From Undaria pinnatifida (Eukaryota > Sar > Phaeophyceae > Laminariales > Alariaceae), in contig JABAKD010000006.1 in assembly GCA_012845835.1 (NCBI GenBank), positions 1,906,116 to 1,970,115 of the forward strand: a DNA stretch of 64,000 bases. Reading direction: 5' to 3'. The stretch's first letter is position 1. Each line of letters begins with the position of its first letter. Under the pieces are notes generated by a model that saw only the letters and a program-made list of their open reading frames with translations, was not told the origin of the DNA and did not search any database. Of the stretch, positions 55,201 to 63,280 are shown one piece after another. The position numbers and the translations under genes were made by a program.

Positions 55201-58200
55201 CTTTGGCGCATGAAAGCTGCTGAGCTCCATCATTATGAGTTGAGCGATCTTCGTTTACCGTTTGATAAGTCGGTTGGCTGCGAATCACGATCTTCAACTT
55301 TTGGTGGTACAATAATGCAGCAGTAAAGTAAAGTAGTAGTTTAGTCTATTCTGCTTTTTTTGTAAGCTTCCGTTTAATGCGTGGATTGATTGGCATTGAT
55401 TGGCGTTTCGAGATCTTTGAATCTTCGGAACCACTACTATCATCTATCATGAGTTCACCGATTCTTGTGTTTCATTTTATTATCGGTTGGTTGAACATCA
55501 CACGATCTATAACATTTTGTTTTGTACCAGGTACGTACATAATATACGGTATTATATTGCATTTCCTTCCACAGCTGTCAGATTTTGTCCCCCTCGAAAA
55601 AGGGTTTTATGGTTTTCGCGCACAGATGGGTTGACATCACCCTGTGGACCCTGGTACAAGCTACGTACAACGCTCAAGTTCCAAGGGGAGTCGCGGACCT
55701 ATCTACATCCTTAATGATGACACAATCCAGGTATACGCGCGATCGGTGTATCACAGCTTGCAAATATGAGTTTCGACGAAATCTTCGATCTCACAGCTGG
55801 AGTTTGATTTTATTTTTTACATTAGTATATTCAAGTATATTGTACCTTCTTCATTTTTCTTATTATTGCATTAGACTGTATTTGTACTATGGAATGCGAG
55901 TTTCTTCCGCTTGATTCACCGTTTGATCGGCGTTTCGAGATCTTGAAATTTGTTCGATCTTGACCCTTTCATAAGGTACATGGAACAATAGCACGTCTAT
56001 TTCTTTGGTAACTCGTAGTTACCTGGTACTTTACACCTGGTACTTTAGACTATAACTGGTACTTTATACCTAGTACTTTATACCTGGCATAGTATGTATG
56101 TATCCTTCGACGGACGGGGAAAAATTCAACATAATTAGCTCACCACACTACAGACTACACATCATACATACTACCACGCATTTTCATACATATCGCGTGT
56201 CAAATTAACTGATTTGTATTTCCAATCCAGTGCTCGCCGGCGCATCGTTCGGTTCCCTTGCGTGGTAGCGACAGCGCGAGCTGTCCGTGCCGGCGGTTAC
56301 CGTTACTGTACTATACTCCAGGAGCGCTAGCTGCCGTTGTACGCTGATGCGTGAGTATGTCGACACGACTTCATCCCTTAGCCTTGGTATCAGGTGGGGT
56401 GGAGATATCGACCGGAAAAAGCCATCCTTCCGGGTAGTGTGGGATTTGCGCAAGCTCGCCCACTAACGAAACCCCCGGCCATGAGAAATCAGCCTTCCGC
56501 CGGACTTGGTCCAGATGCGGTCCACCCTACCCATTCGGGCGTTGGTCTTAGAATGTATGTGTAATATATGGGTTATACCTGTTGTTGATGATGATGTCGT
56601 TGTTGTTGCAGCTGTTCTCACATTACCTCGCACAAGCAAGTCCGTGGGTTGCGTGGACTGGTGTATATGAAGCTAAAGGCGAAAAACAAAAAATCAAAGC
56701 GCACGATCGAACGGAAAGCCCAAACAAAGCTCACAGGATCAATACGACGAGTGCTTCGCTCTACGACCAGTAACCTTTCAACAAGTTTTCATGAAAAAAC
56801 GTATGAAAGTCGACCACAAACGACCGCAGCAGTGCAAACTGTGTACCAAACCTTTAGTCTATAGAGTATGGCCGGACAAACAAACGCCGTTGACGTCCCA
56901 GCCAAAAGTCGCACAATGAAACCCACTCGCACAACACTACCGCCACCGCTCAACCCCGGCGAAAAATCCCAAAAGCAAGAAATAATTCGGCGGGGTACAT
57001 CATTGTGGGATTTTTGTTTTATTTTACTTTGCTCATTATCATCCCATCTACTTCTCGGAAAGCTCTCTTTCGCACTTTTTCATTCTCCTTCTCCAAAAGC
57101 TCTCTAGACGTGACTCAGATCCGGGGTCACATAGTGGGCCCTCTTCTCCCCCCTCCCCACTACGGTATGCGCCTTCGTTTTTGTCGCGAGAATATCTCTC
57201 TCAGCAGTTTCTTCCCTCTTCGACTAGCGTTAAACTGCCGAACTGTTTCGCTGCTCTCGGCAGTTAGTTGGTGTCTCTGGAGAATAAAAATCTCCGCAAT
57301 ACCAACAACAACATCTATTTGAAGCCCTTATTCCAACTTTAATATCAATAGCGTTCGAAGTTAACCACTAAACAACCAGAGCGATCGGCAGTGTATGTGT
57401 GTAATCTTCACATTACTCTGGTATTTCTACCCACCAACATCCAGCACAACCTGTCTGTGTCCGTGCCGATGCCTCCTAGAAAGGCGAGTTCTGTCATGCT
57501 GTGGTCACACAGTACGAGACAGAGATACGCATTGCAAACACAGCAAGGCGATTTGGCCATGCCATGAACCGCAATGAACGTTGGCAAAAAAAAATGCAGT
57601 TTGTACGGTACATCACGCAGGCAGTTGTCAACCTGCGACATTCGGATCTACCAGCTATACATATTTGGTTGAGCCGAATAATTCACGTTTTCATCATGTC
57701 GTTGGTTTTTCCTTCGTCGTGCCTTGGGGTATTTCATTGGCGCGATGTCATATATAGTTTCCATTTTCCAACAAAAGAAAGGGCAAGGAACTACTACATT
57801 GTCGCGGAACCGTTACGTCCGCATGCTGTTCCGTAGGTAGAGGGCATAGAGGGCATATGTATCGTGATATATACAGACAACAGTGCACGGGTAGGCAGGT
57901 TCAAGGTTCAACCTGATTCGACCTTCAATGTCCAACTGGGTGACAACATGTCCACAATCCGGCTTTGCTGTTGAGTTGTGCCTTCCCTTTCTAGAGTTTT
58001 CATACACGTGTACTGTACGTGGAAATACTCATCCTGAACAGTACAGATAAGAAGGAAATGATAAGTAAGTCAGGCTGCAATTGTCGGGAAAGGAAACGTT
58101 GTTTTGCGAAGTTATGGAGTGTGTATGTGCAGTCTGTAACAAGATACCAAGGCTACGTATGGTAGAGGGGATGCTAACACAGGTATCCACTCCCTCTCTG

Positions 58201-59245
58201 CTTTCTCATTCTCTCTCTCCCTCCCTCTATCAGTCTCTCTCTCTCTATATATATATATCTTTCTTCACCGTGCTACTTCGTGTATACCGTGGCGGGGTTG
58301 CACAATTAGCCCCAATAATTCACCATTCAGAGGGATCCTCAACTGTGAGCTATGATATCATAAACTAAACGTAATACCAGGTATCTTTATATCCGATGCA
58401 CACACACGGCAATTTTTCATGCATGCCCGTTAGATGTGACGTAGCCACGCGACAGATTGTGCACATCGGATTCAGCGTGAAGCTTTTCTTGAGGTCAGCT
58501 TTTGGGTGAGATGCAGCGTACAGCGCTTTAACTCACGAGCCTCAGACATGACATATTAGATGCTCTCCATACCGTAGCACGAGCCCCCACCCCCCTCTCT
58601 TCCACAATTTTACAAGATTCGCGTGAGCAGTGTTTGTCTTGGCAAACACCGATCTCCTGTCTTCTCCAAGGCGGATGGCAAAACGACTCTCTCCCTCTTT
58701 AGTCTGACTCTCGCTCTCTCCCCATGTCTCGTTATATTTACCTCTTTGTGCAGGGTCTGTACTCTCCTTCTCTGCTGTGTTTCTCCCTTTGTCATACCTC
58801 TTCCTTCTCCGCAACCCCCAACCCTCCCTCGCCCTCTCACCTCATCGGCCAGATTTGCATGAACAAACTTCGTCTTGGAAAAGCACCGACCTCCCGTCTT
58901 CTCCAGAGAAGACAACGACGACGCCGAAGATCCTTGATCCCCTTCTGCCTTGTACAAAACCAAATCCACCTGGCTCAGAGTGACAGCCGAGCACGCTGTC
59001 GGCCAACGTGCCGCAGCCTCAAGCGCGCGATCTACATCACCCCTCCACGTCGGCACCACCACAGCTAGCCTTGGGGGGCTCGCAGTGTGAGCGCTACCAG
59101 AACCACTGCTAGTACTACTGCTCTCTTGGGTGGGACGGATCCGATTGCCTGTTGAGGTTGTTGTTGGGGCGGGTAAGAGGGCGTATTGCACGTGAAACGC
59201 TGTGGTAGCGGTGGCGGCGAGCTTTGACCAATCCCGGATGCGCAT
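39938..59245 (-). CDS. Glycosyltransferase-like protein with four cysteine-rich modules, 8 exons
   Basis: Eight minus-strand exons join in phase: 59245-58841, 54314-53871, 52112-51276, 49638-49352, 44102-43809, 43236-42304, 41955-41544 and 40216-39938. They total 3891 nt, 1296 aa plus TAA. Order: an N-terminal nucleotide-sugar-transferase-like part (VVVPTWRGDVDRALE, later AISIIEWDV and HINGNAIYNN), four cysteine-rich modules sharing C-D-x2-C, C-R-x-C-Y/F and M-C-D, then a second domain (LTFMPGMRTAIAV, FSYLPGV, CGDGAKLIYY, PQFWVSHHLFQT). I recognise the pattern as a large brown-algal family but know no established name; transferase activity is inferred, with EWD as a possible metal-binding acidic motif. 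No clear signal peptide is visible. Every donor is GT and every junction keeps phase, which strongly supports the model. An upstream exon and other splice forms remain possible. Its introns hold decayed copies of its own exons. Confidence 0.8.
40634..40866. mobile_element. TIR MITE, family A
   Basis: acgcgtgctacggttgaggt at the left and cacctctatcgtagcacgcg at the right, with cctaggccatgggatttttc inside. Confidence 0.55.
40944..41024 (+). repeat. Family B copy
   Basis: gacgcctttaaaactggaaa, ggggacaaatttacttgaag and gttagtatagggaggggttt. Confidence 0.5.
41544..41955 (-). CDS. Cys-module GT gene, exon 7
   Basis: 412 nt after cccctcgcag; its first base completes the arginine begun in exon 6, joining IFER to MFSYLPGV. 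It contains LLADKYCGDGAKLIYY, SRTFTAKDTHSPQGELLV and FTFGADLMLP, a globular domain with a likely transferase-type core. The chosen donor is GAG|GTGGAA after LNLLAE. The frame stays open for another 54 codons to a stop at 41379. Confidence 0.74.
42304..43236 (-). CDS. Cys-module GT gene, exon 6 (module 4, repeats, start of second domain)
   Basis: 933 nt. It begins at the same acceptor phase as exon 5 (cccgcag|GCG). It encodes DCHPDC, NVCDPEC, LGFHCRTCYDD and FGVVMCDDLE, then about 165 residues of degenerate 15-17-residue repeats rich in E, P and G (core EEQL...YARGQP). It ends with LTFMPGMRTAIAVSNQD and IFE at donor CG|GTAAGC. MCDD replaces the MCDT seen in the other modules. Confidence 0.82.
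42560..42990 (-). repeat. In-frame coding minisatellite in exon 6
   Basis: Degenerate units of about 45-51 bases, each with a gttcttccat-type phrase on the plus strand, coding a repeat with core MEEQL..GYARGQP. Confidence 0.65.
43809..44102 (-). CDS. Cys-module GT gene, exon 5 (module 3)
   Basis: 294 nt after ttttccgacag, ending in phase 2 at GT|GTGAGT. It encodes ICRPGC, TRVCDSSC, FGVNCRTCYTSMAAAKHAE and EAIMCDTLE, followed by a polar tail. Acceptor position and phase are identical to exon 6, as expected for duplicated exons. The five decayed copies at 44.2-45.9 kb match this exon best. Confidence 0.78.
44215..44345 (-). pseudogene. Decayed cysteine-module exon, copy c (truncated)
   Basis: Only the middle survives (DSDCSKGDTRVLDLTTPCST), aligned to the CKSSEGVTRVCDSSC part of exon 5. 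It abuts a G-rich tract at 44390-44420. Confidence 0.5.
44390..44421 (+). repeat. (GGT)n/poly-G tract
   Basis: gggtggtggtggt followed by runs of G interrupted by one T. Confidence 0.85.
44480..44660 (-). pseudogene. Decayed cysteine-module exon, copy d
   Basis: Acceptor ttcaagcag at 44581. In the expected frame it meets TGA after GCRSG; small indels shift the rest. The upstream aacaccccgtgtcctcg phrase matches exon 5's intron side. Confidence 0.58.
44710..44910 (-). pseudogene. Decayed cysteine-module exon, copy e
   Basis: Acceptor cgacaag at 44833. It reads STRNSCCGSGCKSAKRVI then LCNSLRFNDHPPL; two conserved cysteines are replaced and the C-R-x-C-Y part is absent. Confidence 0.58.
45290..45470 (-). 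pseudogene. Decayed cysteine-module exon, copy f
   Basis: Acceptor gccag at 45403. It reads GCHSEC and RVCESV, then TGA where the fourth cysteine is expected. The intron-side phrase aacacccctcg is retained. Confidence 0.6.
45690..45880 (-). pseudogene. Decayed cysteine-module exon, copy g
   Basis: Minus strand, after an acceptor-like gacaaacag near 45787. It reads CICVTNCSDERPLFS, matching RVCDSSCSGDNPLLH of exon 5, then stops at QYQP. The first cysteine pair is lost. Upstream intron sequence is also duplicated. Confidence 0.6.
46826..47062. mobile_element. TIR MITE, family A (diverged)
   Basis: Interior gacggggctccttaaccc and cctaggccatgggtttgctc with weakened ends (gctgctacgatagagtt; cacctccaacgtagcg). 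Confidence 0.48.
47570..47849. mobile_element. TIR MITE, family A
   Basis: Starts acgcatgctacgatagag and ends acctctatcgtagcacgcgt. The interior includes cccaaaatcgtcgg and cctaggccatgg in the opposite orientation to the 61.7-kb copy. Confidence 0.65.
48038..48392. mobile_element. TIR MITE, family A, with a nested insertion
   Basis: Bounded by gatgcgtgctacaatagagg and ctctatcgtagcacgcgtc. Between gacggggctccttaa and cccaaaatcgtcgg, which are adjacent in other copies, sits an 85-bp family B element (48108-48190). Confidence 0.68.
48108..48190 (-). mobile_element. 85-bp MITE, family B, nested in family A
   Basis: Ends ACCCCTTCAGAG and GTAAAGGGGTTA are inverted. The interior gtttccagttgtaaa and ccaaaacggg match copies at 14.3, 14.5, 21.7, 23.5, 33.6, 40.9 and 59.6 kb. 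TA occurs at both borders. Confidence 0.6.
48700..48832 (+). repeat. ~9-bp tandem repeat tagatcaat
   Basis: About 13 degenerate units of (t/c)tagatcaa(t/a). Confidence 0.8.
48950..49210 (-). pseudogene. Decayed partial duplicate of exon 4
   Basis: Shares acacacgaacctc, gcttgttgcact-like and caacgtcggcgtgtttgcgg with the 3' half of exon 4 (acacacgaacctcc, caacgctagcgtgttcgtgg), offset by about 277 bases. Frame and donor are lost. Confidence 0.52.
49352..49638 (-). CDS. Cys-module GT gene, exon 4 (module 2)
   Basis: 287 nt, starting in phase 0 after attgacag and ending in phase 2 at AG|GTGAGG. It encodes VCDTTC, GSTCRYCFEDIKTAMLADE and GGRVIMCDTHEPP, then an alanine-rich tail ending NKKNIK. 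This is the most compact module and lacks the leading C-x3-C pair. The two leftover bases AG plus G of exon 5 restore arginine. Confidence 0.8.
50306..50578. mobile_element. TIR MITE, family A
   Basis: Reverse-oriented copy with gacgatagaggtgcc at the left and acctctatcgtagaacgcgt at the right. The interior has gctcaagaccccgcccaaaa and ttttgggttaagg. Confidence 0.55.
51110..51175 (-). pseudogene. Decayed partial duplicate of exon 3 end
   Basis: Resembles the last 36 bases of exon 3 (agtgtgctggaaagaagga against agtgtgccgaaaagaaggt) but has a 1-base insertion, and the donor GTGAGA has become GCGAGA. Confidence 0.58.
51276..52112 (-). CDS. Cys-module GT gene, exon 3 (module 1 with coding minisatellite)
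   Basis: 279 codons, phase 0 at both ends (acceptor cctctcag, donor ACG|GTGAGA). It holds RCKPSC, VCDASC, GSFCRLCYTD and, about 165 residues later, HVIMCDTMRPP and ECSPQC. The insertion between is a degenerate repeat of 15-16 residues with the core ELRRLEEAFA...EDGDD, very rich in A, E, D and R. The other modules have only about 8-15 residues at this place. Confidence 0.82.
51440..51900 (-). repeat. In-frame coding minisatellite in exon 3
   Basis: About ten degenerate units of 45-48 bases coding 15-16 residues each, core LRRSEAFSAEDGD. Unit length keeps the reading frame. Confidence 0.7.
52325..52430 (+). repeat. Family H repeat
   Basis: gctcagatcccgggtcaatg, agcgggctcttcttccccag and tttatttttatcgcgaaaaa. 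Between exons 3 and 2 of the minus-strand gene. Confidence 0.45.
53871..54314 (-). CDS. Cys-module GT gene, exon 2 (catalytic-like core)
   Basis: 148 codons after acceptor cctctccag, phase 0 at both ends. It begins DNFYPKGPSVQFYKIFLDED and contains SEYDAISIIEWDV, WVKGSVLTGGSFHQ, MWHVLGHINGNAIYNN and WPLWQRYSSKFVTTNL. The acidic EWD and the tryptophan/tyrosine-rich conserved blocks suggest the sugar-transfer core. Donor is CTG|GTGAGA. Confidence 0.83.
54430..54600 (-). pseudogene. Decayed partial duplicate of exon 2 start
   Basis: From 54530 (after gcttcctcag) it reads DNFDPERTKRSVLQRFLDEE and SEYDVRSVVERV, against exon 2's DNFYPKGPSVQFYKIFLDED and SEYDAISIIEWDV. The offset is 216 bases and the intron flank is copied too. 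The catalytic-like EWD is lost and no donor is evident. Confidence 0.68.
55756..55803 (-). repeat. Family C module
   Basis: cacagcttgcaaatatgagt then tcgacgaaatcttcgatctc and acagctggag. The copy at 47450-47510 is nearly identical in the second half. Confidence 0.52.
56015..56095 (+). repeat. ~15-bp tandem repeat
   Basis: Units of acctggtactttata type, five or six copies. Confidence 0.75.
56580..56650 (-). mobile_element. 3' end fragment of (AAC)-tailed retroposon
   Basis: (GTT/GAT)n tail then ctgttctcacattacctcgc and acaagcaagtccgtgg. The body is missing. Confidence 0.48.
57040..57200 (+). repeat. Family H repeat
   Basis: ctcagatccggggtcacata, gtgggccctcttctcccccc and cgtttttgtcgcgagaata, preceded by tctccaaaagctctct. 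Confidence 0.48.
58205..58260 (+). repeat. (TC)n-(TA)n microsatellite
   Basis: Pyrimidine run tctctctccctccctct then (TA)n. Confidence 0.85.
58841..59245 (-). CDS. Cys-module GT gene, exon 1
   Basis: 135 codons. ATG is preceded by an in-frame TAA nine bases upstream, so it is the likely start unless a further exon is spliced on. A low-complexity S/T-rich linker (residues about 25-55) precedes PPRLAVVVPTWRGDVDRALE, which looks like the first strand and helix of a GT-A-type fold. It ends KFVHANLADE before donor GTGAGA, phase 0. Confidence 0.78.
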
Positions 59246-59639
59246 TTTGTTTTACAAAGGGGTGGCTCTCGCGGGAATGTTGGTCAGCTTACCCAGGGGT
59301 CAAGCTCGGCTAGGTTTAGCAGGAGGGCGAGGTGGAGGGTAGGCGAGATGTGGCGACACAAGGCTCGTTCTGGTGGCACAGAGGGATGTCGTGGCTGGCA
59401 GGAACGACGCCAAGTTTCACCGGAAAGTGGCGTTTGGGCTTGCTTCTTTGAGCTACTATGCCGTCAACTTGGACAACCATCATCACCATCACCGCACATC
59501 AACACAATGGTTACCCCGATTTAAGAGCATCCCGTGACAGGCCAAACATGGGCGCTCTTAACTACGCCTTCTCTTATCTGTGGTGGAAAACATATCATAT
59601 GGCTTTTACCATAATGGGGCATGCCGGTTTGGCCGATCT

Positions 59640-59722
59640 TGACGTAAAAACTTACAACCGGAAACCCGTTTTGGGGACAATATTACTTAGAATTAATATA
59701 GGGGGTTCTAAAGGGGTCAAGT
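59640..59722 (+). repeat. Family B copy
   Basis: gacgtaaaaacttacaaccgg, ttggggacaatattactt and gggggttctaaaggggtcaa. Confidence 0.48.
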
Positions 59723-61707
59723 CTTGAGTAATCTTAATAATATGTTGGGTGTTCTTAAACCGGAACACATACTCTGTACACGTTGCATGTTAACGTTACA
59801 TATATATAGTAATATTAAGAGTCAAGCTAGTACGGTATCGTGTTTGTATTAGTAGTAAGATGGGTGGGTAAACACCAAGGATCGCGTTCAGAGCATGGTC
59901 TTGGAGGTTATTTGTACCAAAGGTCGGCTCAAGATCGAACGCATGTTTCGCGAGATCACAAGATCGAAACGAAATACAAATATGATATGCCCCAAAAGAC
60001 ACATACATACCAGGTACACTTCAAAACCCAATATAGTTGACACCCCCCGAACATGTTTGGTTGACTTCTTCACCTCCGTTGTTAGTTGCTATTAACAGAT
60101 AGATGGCTGTTGTGCTTCGTTGGTTGGGTGGCTTCATTCATCTGCTTTGTTGCTCCTAGTTGCTGGCTACCCTCGTAGCATTTATGCTTTCTTTCATCTT
60201 AGTCGTGCCGTCCTGATTCCTTCTGCGTTTCCAATAGATTTCCTTTAGTTTTTTCTTCTTTAAATGTCACCGTTTTTCTTTTTTCCCTTTCTCCCTTGCT
60301 TTTGAAAATAGTGTGAGCTGGCTTGCATTATTTTTTGTTCACGTACGTGTGTTCATTGCCGTTTATTGCATAGTATGGTCGTGTCGCATCGCTGTGTGTG
60401 GTTGCAACCCGTGTCTCTGCCGTGTAGCTTGTGATCACAGCCTCGAAGATGCATCGGCACGAACACTGGTTGTGCTGGATGTAGATGGGGGACGAAAAGA
60501 AAATCTCAGTACCAGGTATAACCCTAAGAACACACACGGTAGAAGATAGCCCCTTTTTAAGAAACTACAAGTAAGAGAAAATGGTGCTCAAGATACCTCA
60601 AATTCCCATACACCGTTGTTCCCCGCTTCAAGGGGCCGCGTCCATTAAAGTGGGCTCAACGCTCAATAAGAAACTCCAGCCACTTTTTTTATGGGTCGCG
60701 TCCATTAACGTGGGAAACACTTCAAAAGGGAAGATTTGAAGGGGGCCAAAAGACTGCCACACGTGCCTTCAAAATGTCCCATCCATGCATTTCTAGGACA
60801 CGAATTACGTTGTCTCAAATTGTCAGATGATTGCGCGAAATCCGACAACATATGTCGGTTTACAAGAGAGGTTTCCGCCTGGACGCACTTTGGTCCCTAA
60901 AAAGGGGCCACTTACTGTGTATTGGGGGAGTCACGTTAGGGGCGTGTATTTGCAGGGGCTCGGGGTCACTCGCACGGGTAACTGTAATAGAGTGTCGGTA
61001 TAGCGGGCAATAGATTCGGTAAGATTGTCCGCAGAGTTACGGTATATTGGCCACAAGAAGATTCTCTTGAACGGAATATTCTGAGTGAAGCGGATAACCC
61101 GTAGAGAATAGTTAGCTTATACCACAAGAGCGTTCTCGGTAATGGAACGTTCCTCCTCTGGACAAGGTAGGTAGACGTAAGCGCTCATGGGAATATAGAA
61201 CACCTAGGAGAACGTTCCTTGTACGTTCCATAGGTAAAGGTCCAGAAGAGAGCACAGCAGAAATGCTGGAGGGTGAAGCGAACTCTGTGAGCCTCACCCC
61301 ACCCCCATGCTCTAACTCCTTCTCCTTTCCTGTCTCCTCGAGCTTCTCTTAGCTCAACGCCAGTAATAAGAAATCAACAAAGAAGAAACGGTGCTGTCTC
61401 CAAGCGAAGCTGATACCCCTGCGTCCTTTCCCTCCCACCATCCGGCACCACGACTCCTTCACATAACCCCTCCGTTATGTTGCGGTCCTAACCTGCCGTG
61501 CTATTTTGTTTTTATTGCTGTTTCAATCGGCAATGGAATGGTTGACTATCTACGCTGCGCTAAAAAAGTCGTCTAATGAAGTAATTTTGTCCGTGAAGCA
61601 CAGAGTCACTCGTGCGAGTGGTTCAAAGTCAGCAGCGAAAAGAAAAAGAGGCATTCCCCCTACCGCGGTAGCCTTGGTCTTACTCCTAGCTGTATCGAAT
61701 GAGACGA

Positions 61708-61969
61708 CGCGTGCTACGATAGACGTGCACCAGTTTTTTTTTTGAGGTTGCTCAATTTTTGAGCTTAAGACCTCTCCCAAAAACTGATCTGGAGAAAAAT
61801 CTAACTGCTACCGGATGAAAAATCCCATGGCCTAGGTACTCAAGGAAGATCATGCAAAAAAATGGCATATTATTATCTTTTTTCCGACCATTTTGGGTTA
61901 AGGAGCCCCGTCATTCACAACACATTTCAGACAAAAACTACTTACTACCTCTATCGTAGCACGCGTCGA
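61708..61969. mobile_element. TIR MITE, family A (best copy)
   Basis: About 262 bases bounded by GACGCGTGCTACGATAGA and its reverse complement. The interior carries the family marks tcccatggcctaggt and ttttgggttaaggagccccg. Confidence 0.68.
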
Positions 61970-62454
61970 ATACAATATTATTGTAATTATTACAAGGATC
62001 GGGCGAGGCCGCCGATAGGCGGCCCCGCCCTCCATTAAAGTTGGGGAGTGAAGATAAAAGAGTAAATCGAGAAGTGATGGGGGGTACCAAGAGGTAGGTG
62101 GAGGTTTTCGCAAGGAAAGTACAACACTTGAAAAGTAATTGGAAACGCAATGTATGTGTACTACGTCGTATAAGTTTGAAGGTGACAATTTAAAACAAGC
62201 GCGAACGCATTGTTGTGTATAAGTGTGACGGTTACGAAACATCAATTCCCAAAGGACAGAAGGAAAATGAAAACGGCGAGGGAAAAAAAGCACCTCGCGT
62301 GAAAGGGTTGGAAAGCGCTCTGGTCCGTGGCCGTGACGCCGTGACATTACCGTCCGAAAGGGGGGAAAATGCCATTGGAAGTGCGCATTTAGCGCCAAAA
62401 ATGAAGTTGCGAAACATGGTGAAATGTTTTCATCATTGGCAGATAATAACACGT

Positions 62455-63280
62455 TGTTGTTGTTGTTTTCTCACATTAACTCTTGTCAAAAATCTAGAGT
62501 CCGTGGTCACACAAAGGTGCTGGAGCCCTAGGAAGATCCGAAAAACCAAATGAAATCAAAATTCGCCATGGAAATTCTACGCTTTCCCGCCTAAAAACGC
62601 ACGATACGGAAGAAGGCGCACAAGTGAAAAGGTCAAATGTGCAAACTGAACTCACATGGCCGCGGGTATCCACTAAACTACAGCATAGAGTTCCCCCGTC
62701 CCCACAACTAACCAACTCGCGGCTACAAACTACAGCGGTTGGGCTGCGTGCACCGTACGAACCGCACGGTAATCGAGAGTATAGACGAACGCGCCTGCTG
62801 TCTGGAGTGCTGTCAGAGTGACGACCCGCGGGCATGCAGTGAAACAAGAGCAATGGAACCAAAAACCACAGTACAGATATCAATGATCTCCCCTCCTTCC
62901 CGAGTTATTTGACAGGTTGCAGCGCAGCTACGACGCCCGTGCCTGAAAATTGAAAATTGCGGCTGGTCGTTCCCCGTGAAGGGTATACAACTCTTCTACA
63001 AACTCTACAAAAATCAGTGACGTAAGTAACATGTTGTACTACTGCCTCGTAAAAATAACCCTTGAAAAAAAGACGATCGCTGCTCTCATGATGATGATGT
63101 GCGTGCCGGTCGTGGGTCTCCGTGTGCCATCCTCCTGCTGTGGTTCTCCGTCGCCGCCTCATTGCCTTAGCTCACTCGGCCAGCTCCTTCGCACTTGCTC
63201 TCGTTCACACTCAATTCCAGTCGGTTCCCCTTCTCCCCCGTCCAGAAAAAAACAAAATGCTCCACGCAGTTTGCGTATAC
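62455..63280 (-). mobile_element. Retroposon-like element, long form, third copy
   Basis: Same orientation as the 10619 copy. It starts with (TTG)n at about 62455 followed by ttctcacattaactcttg, and runs to tgctccacgcagtttgcg near 63280. It is over 90% alike by eye through most of its length, which suggests recent activity. Confidence 0.6.

Larger units (their letters stand above)
54601..58840. other. Intron 1 of the minus-strand gene
   Basis: About 4.5 kb counted from exon 2. Holds family C, G and H copies, a retroposon tail at 56.58 kb and microsatellites; no supported exon. Confidence 0.5.
59246..62454. other. Upstream flank of the minus-strand gene
   Basis: Would contain its promoter; none is recognisable. 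Holds family B (59640) and family A (61708). The phrase cgcgtccattaa(a/c)gtggg occurs twice near 60650 and 60708. Confidence 0.45.
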
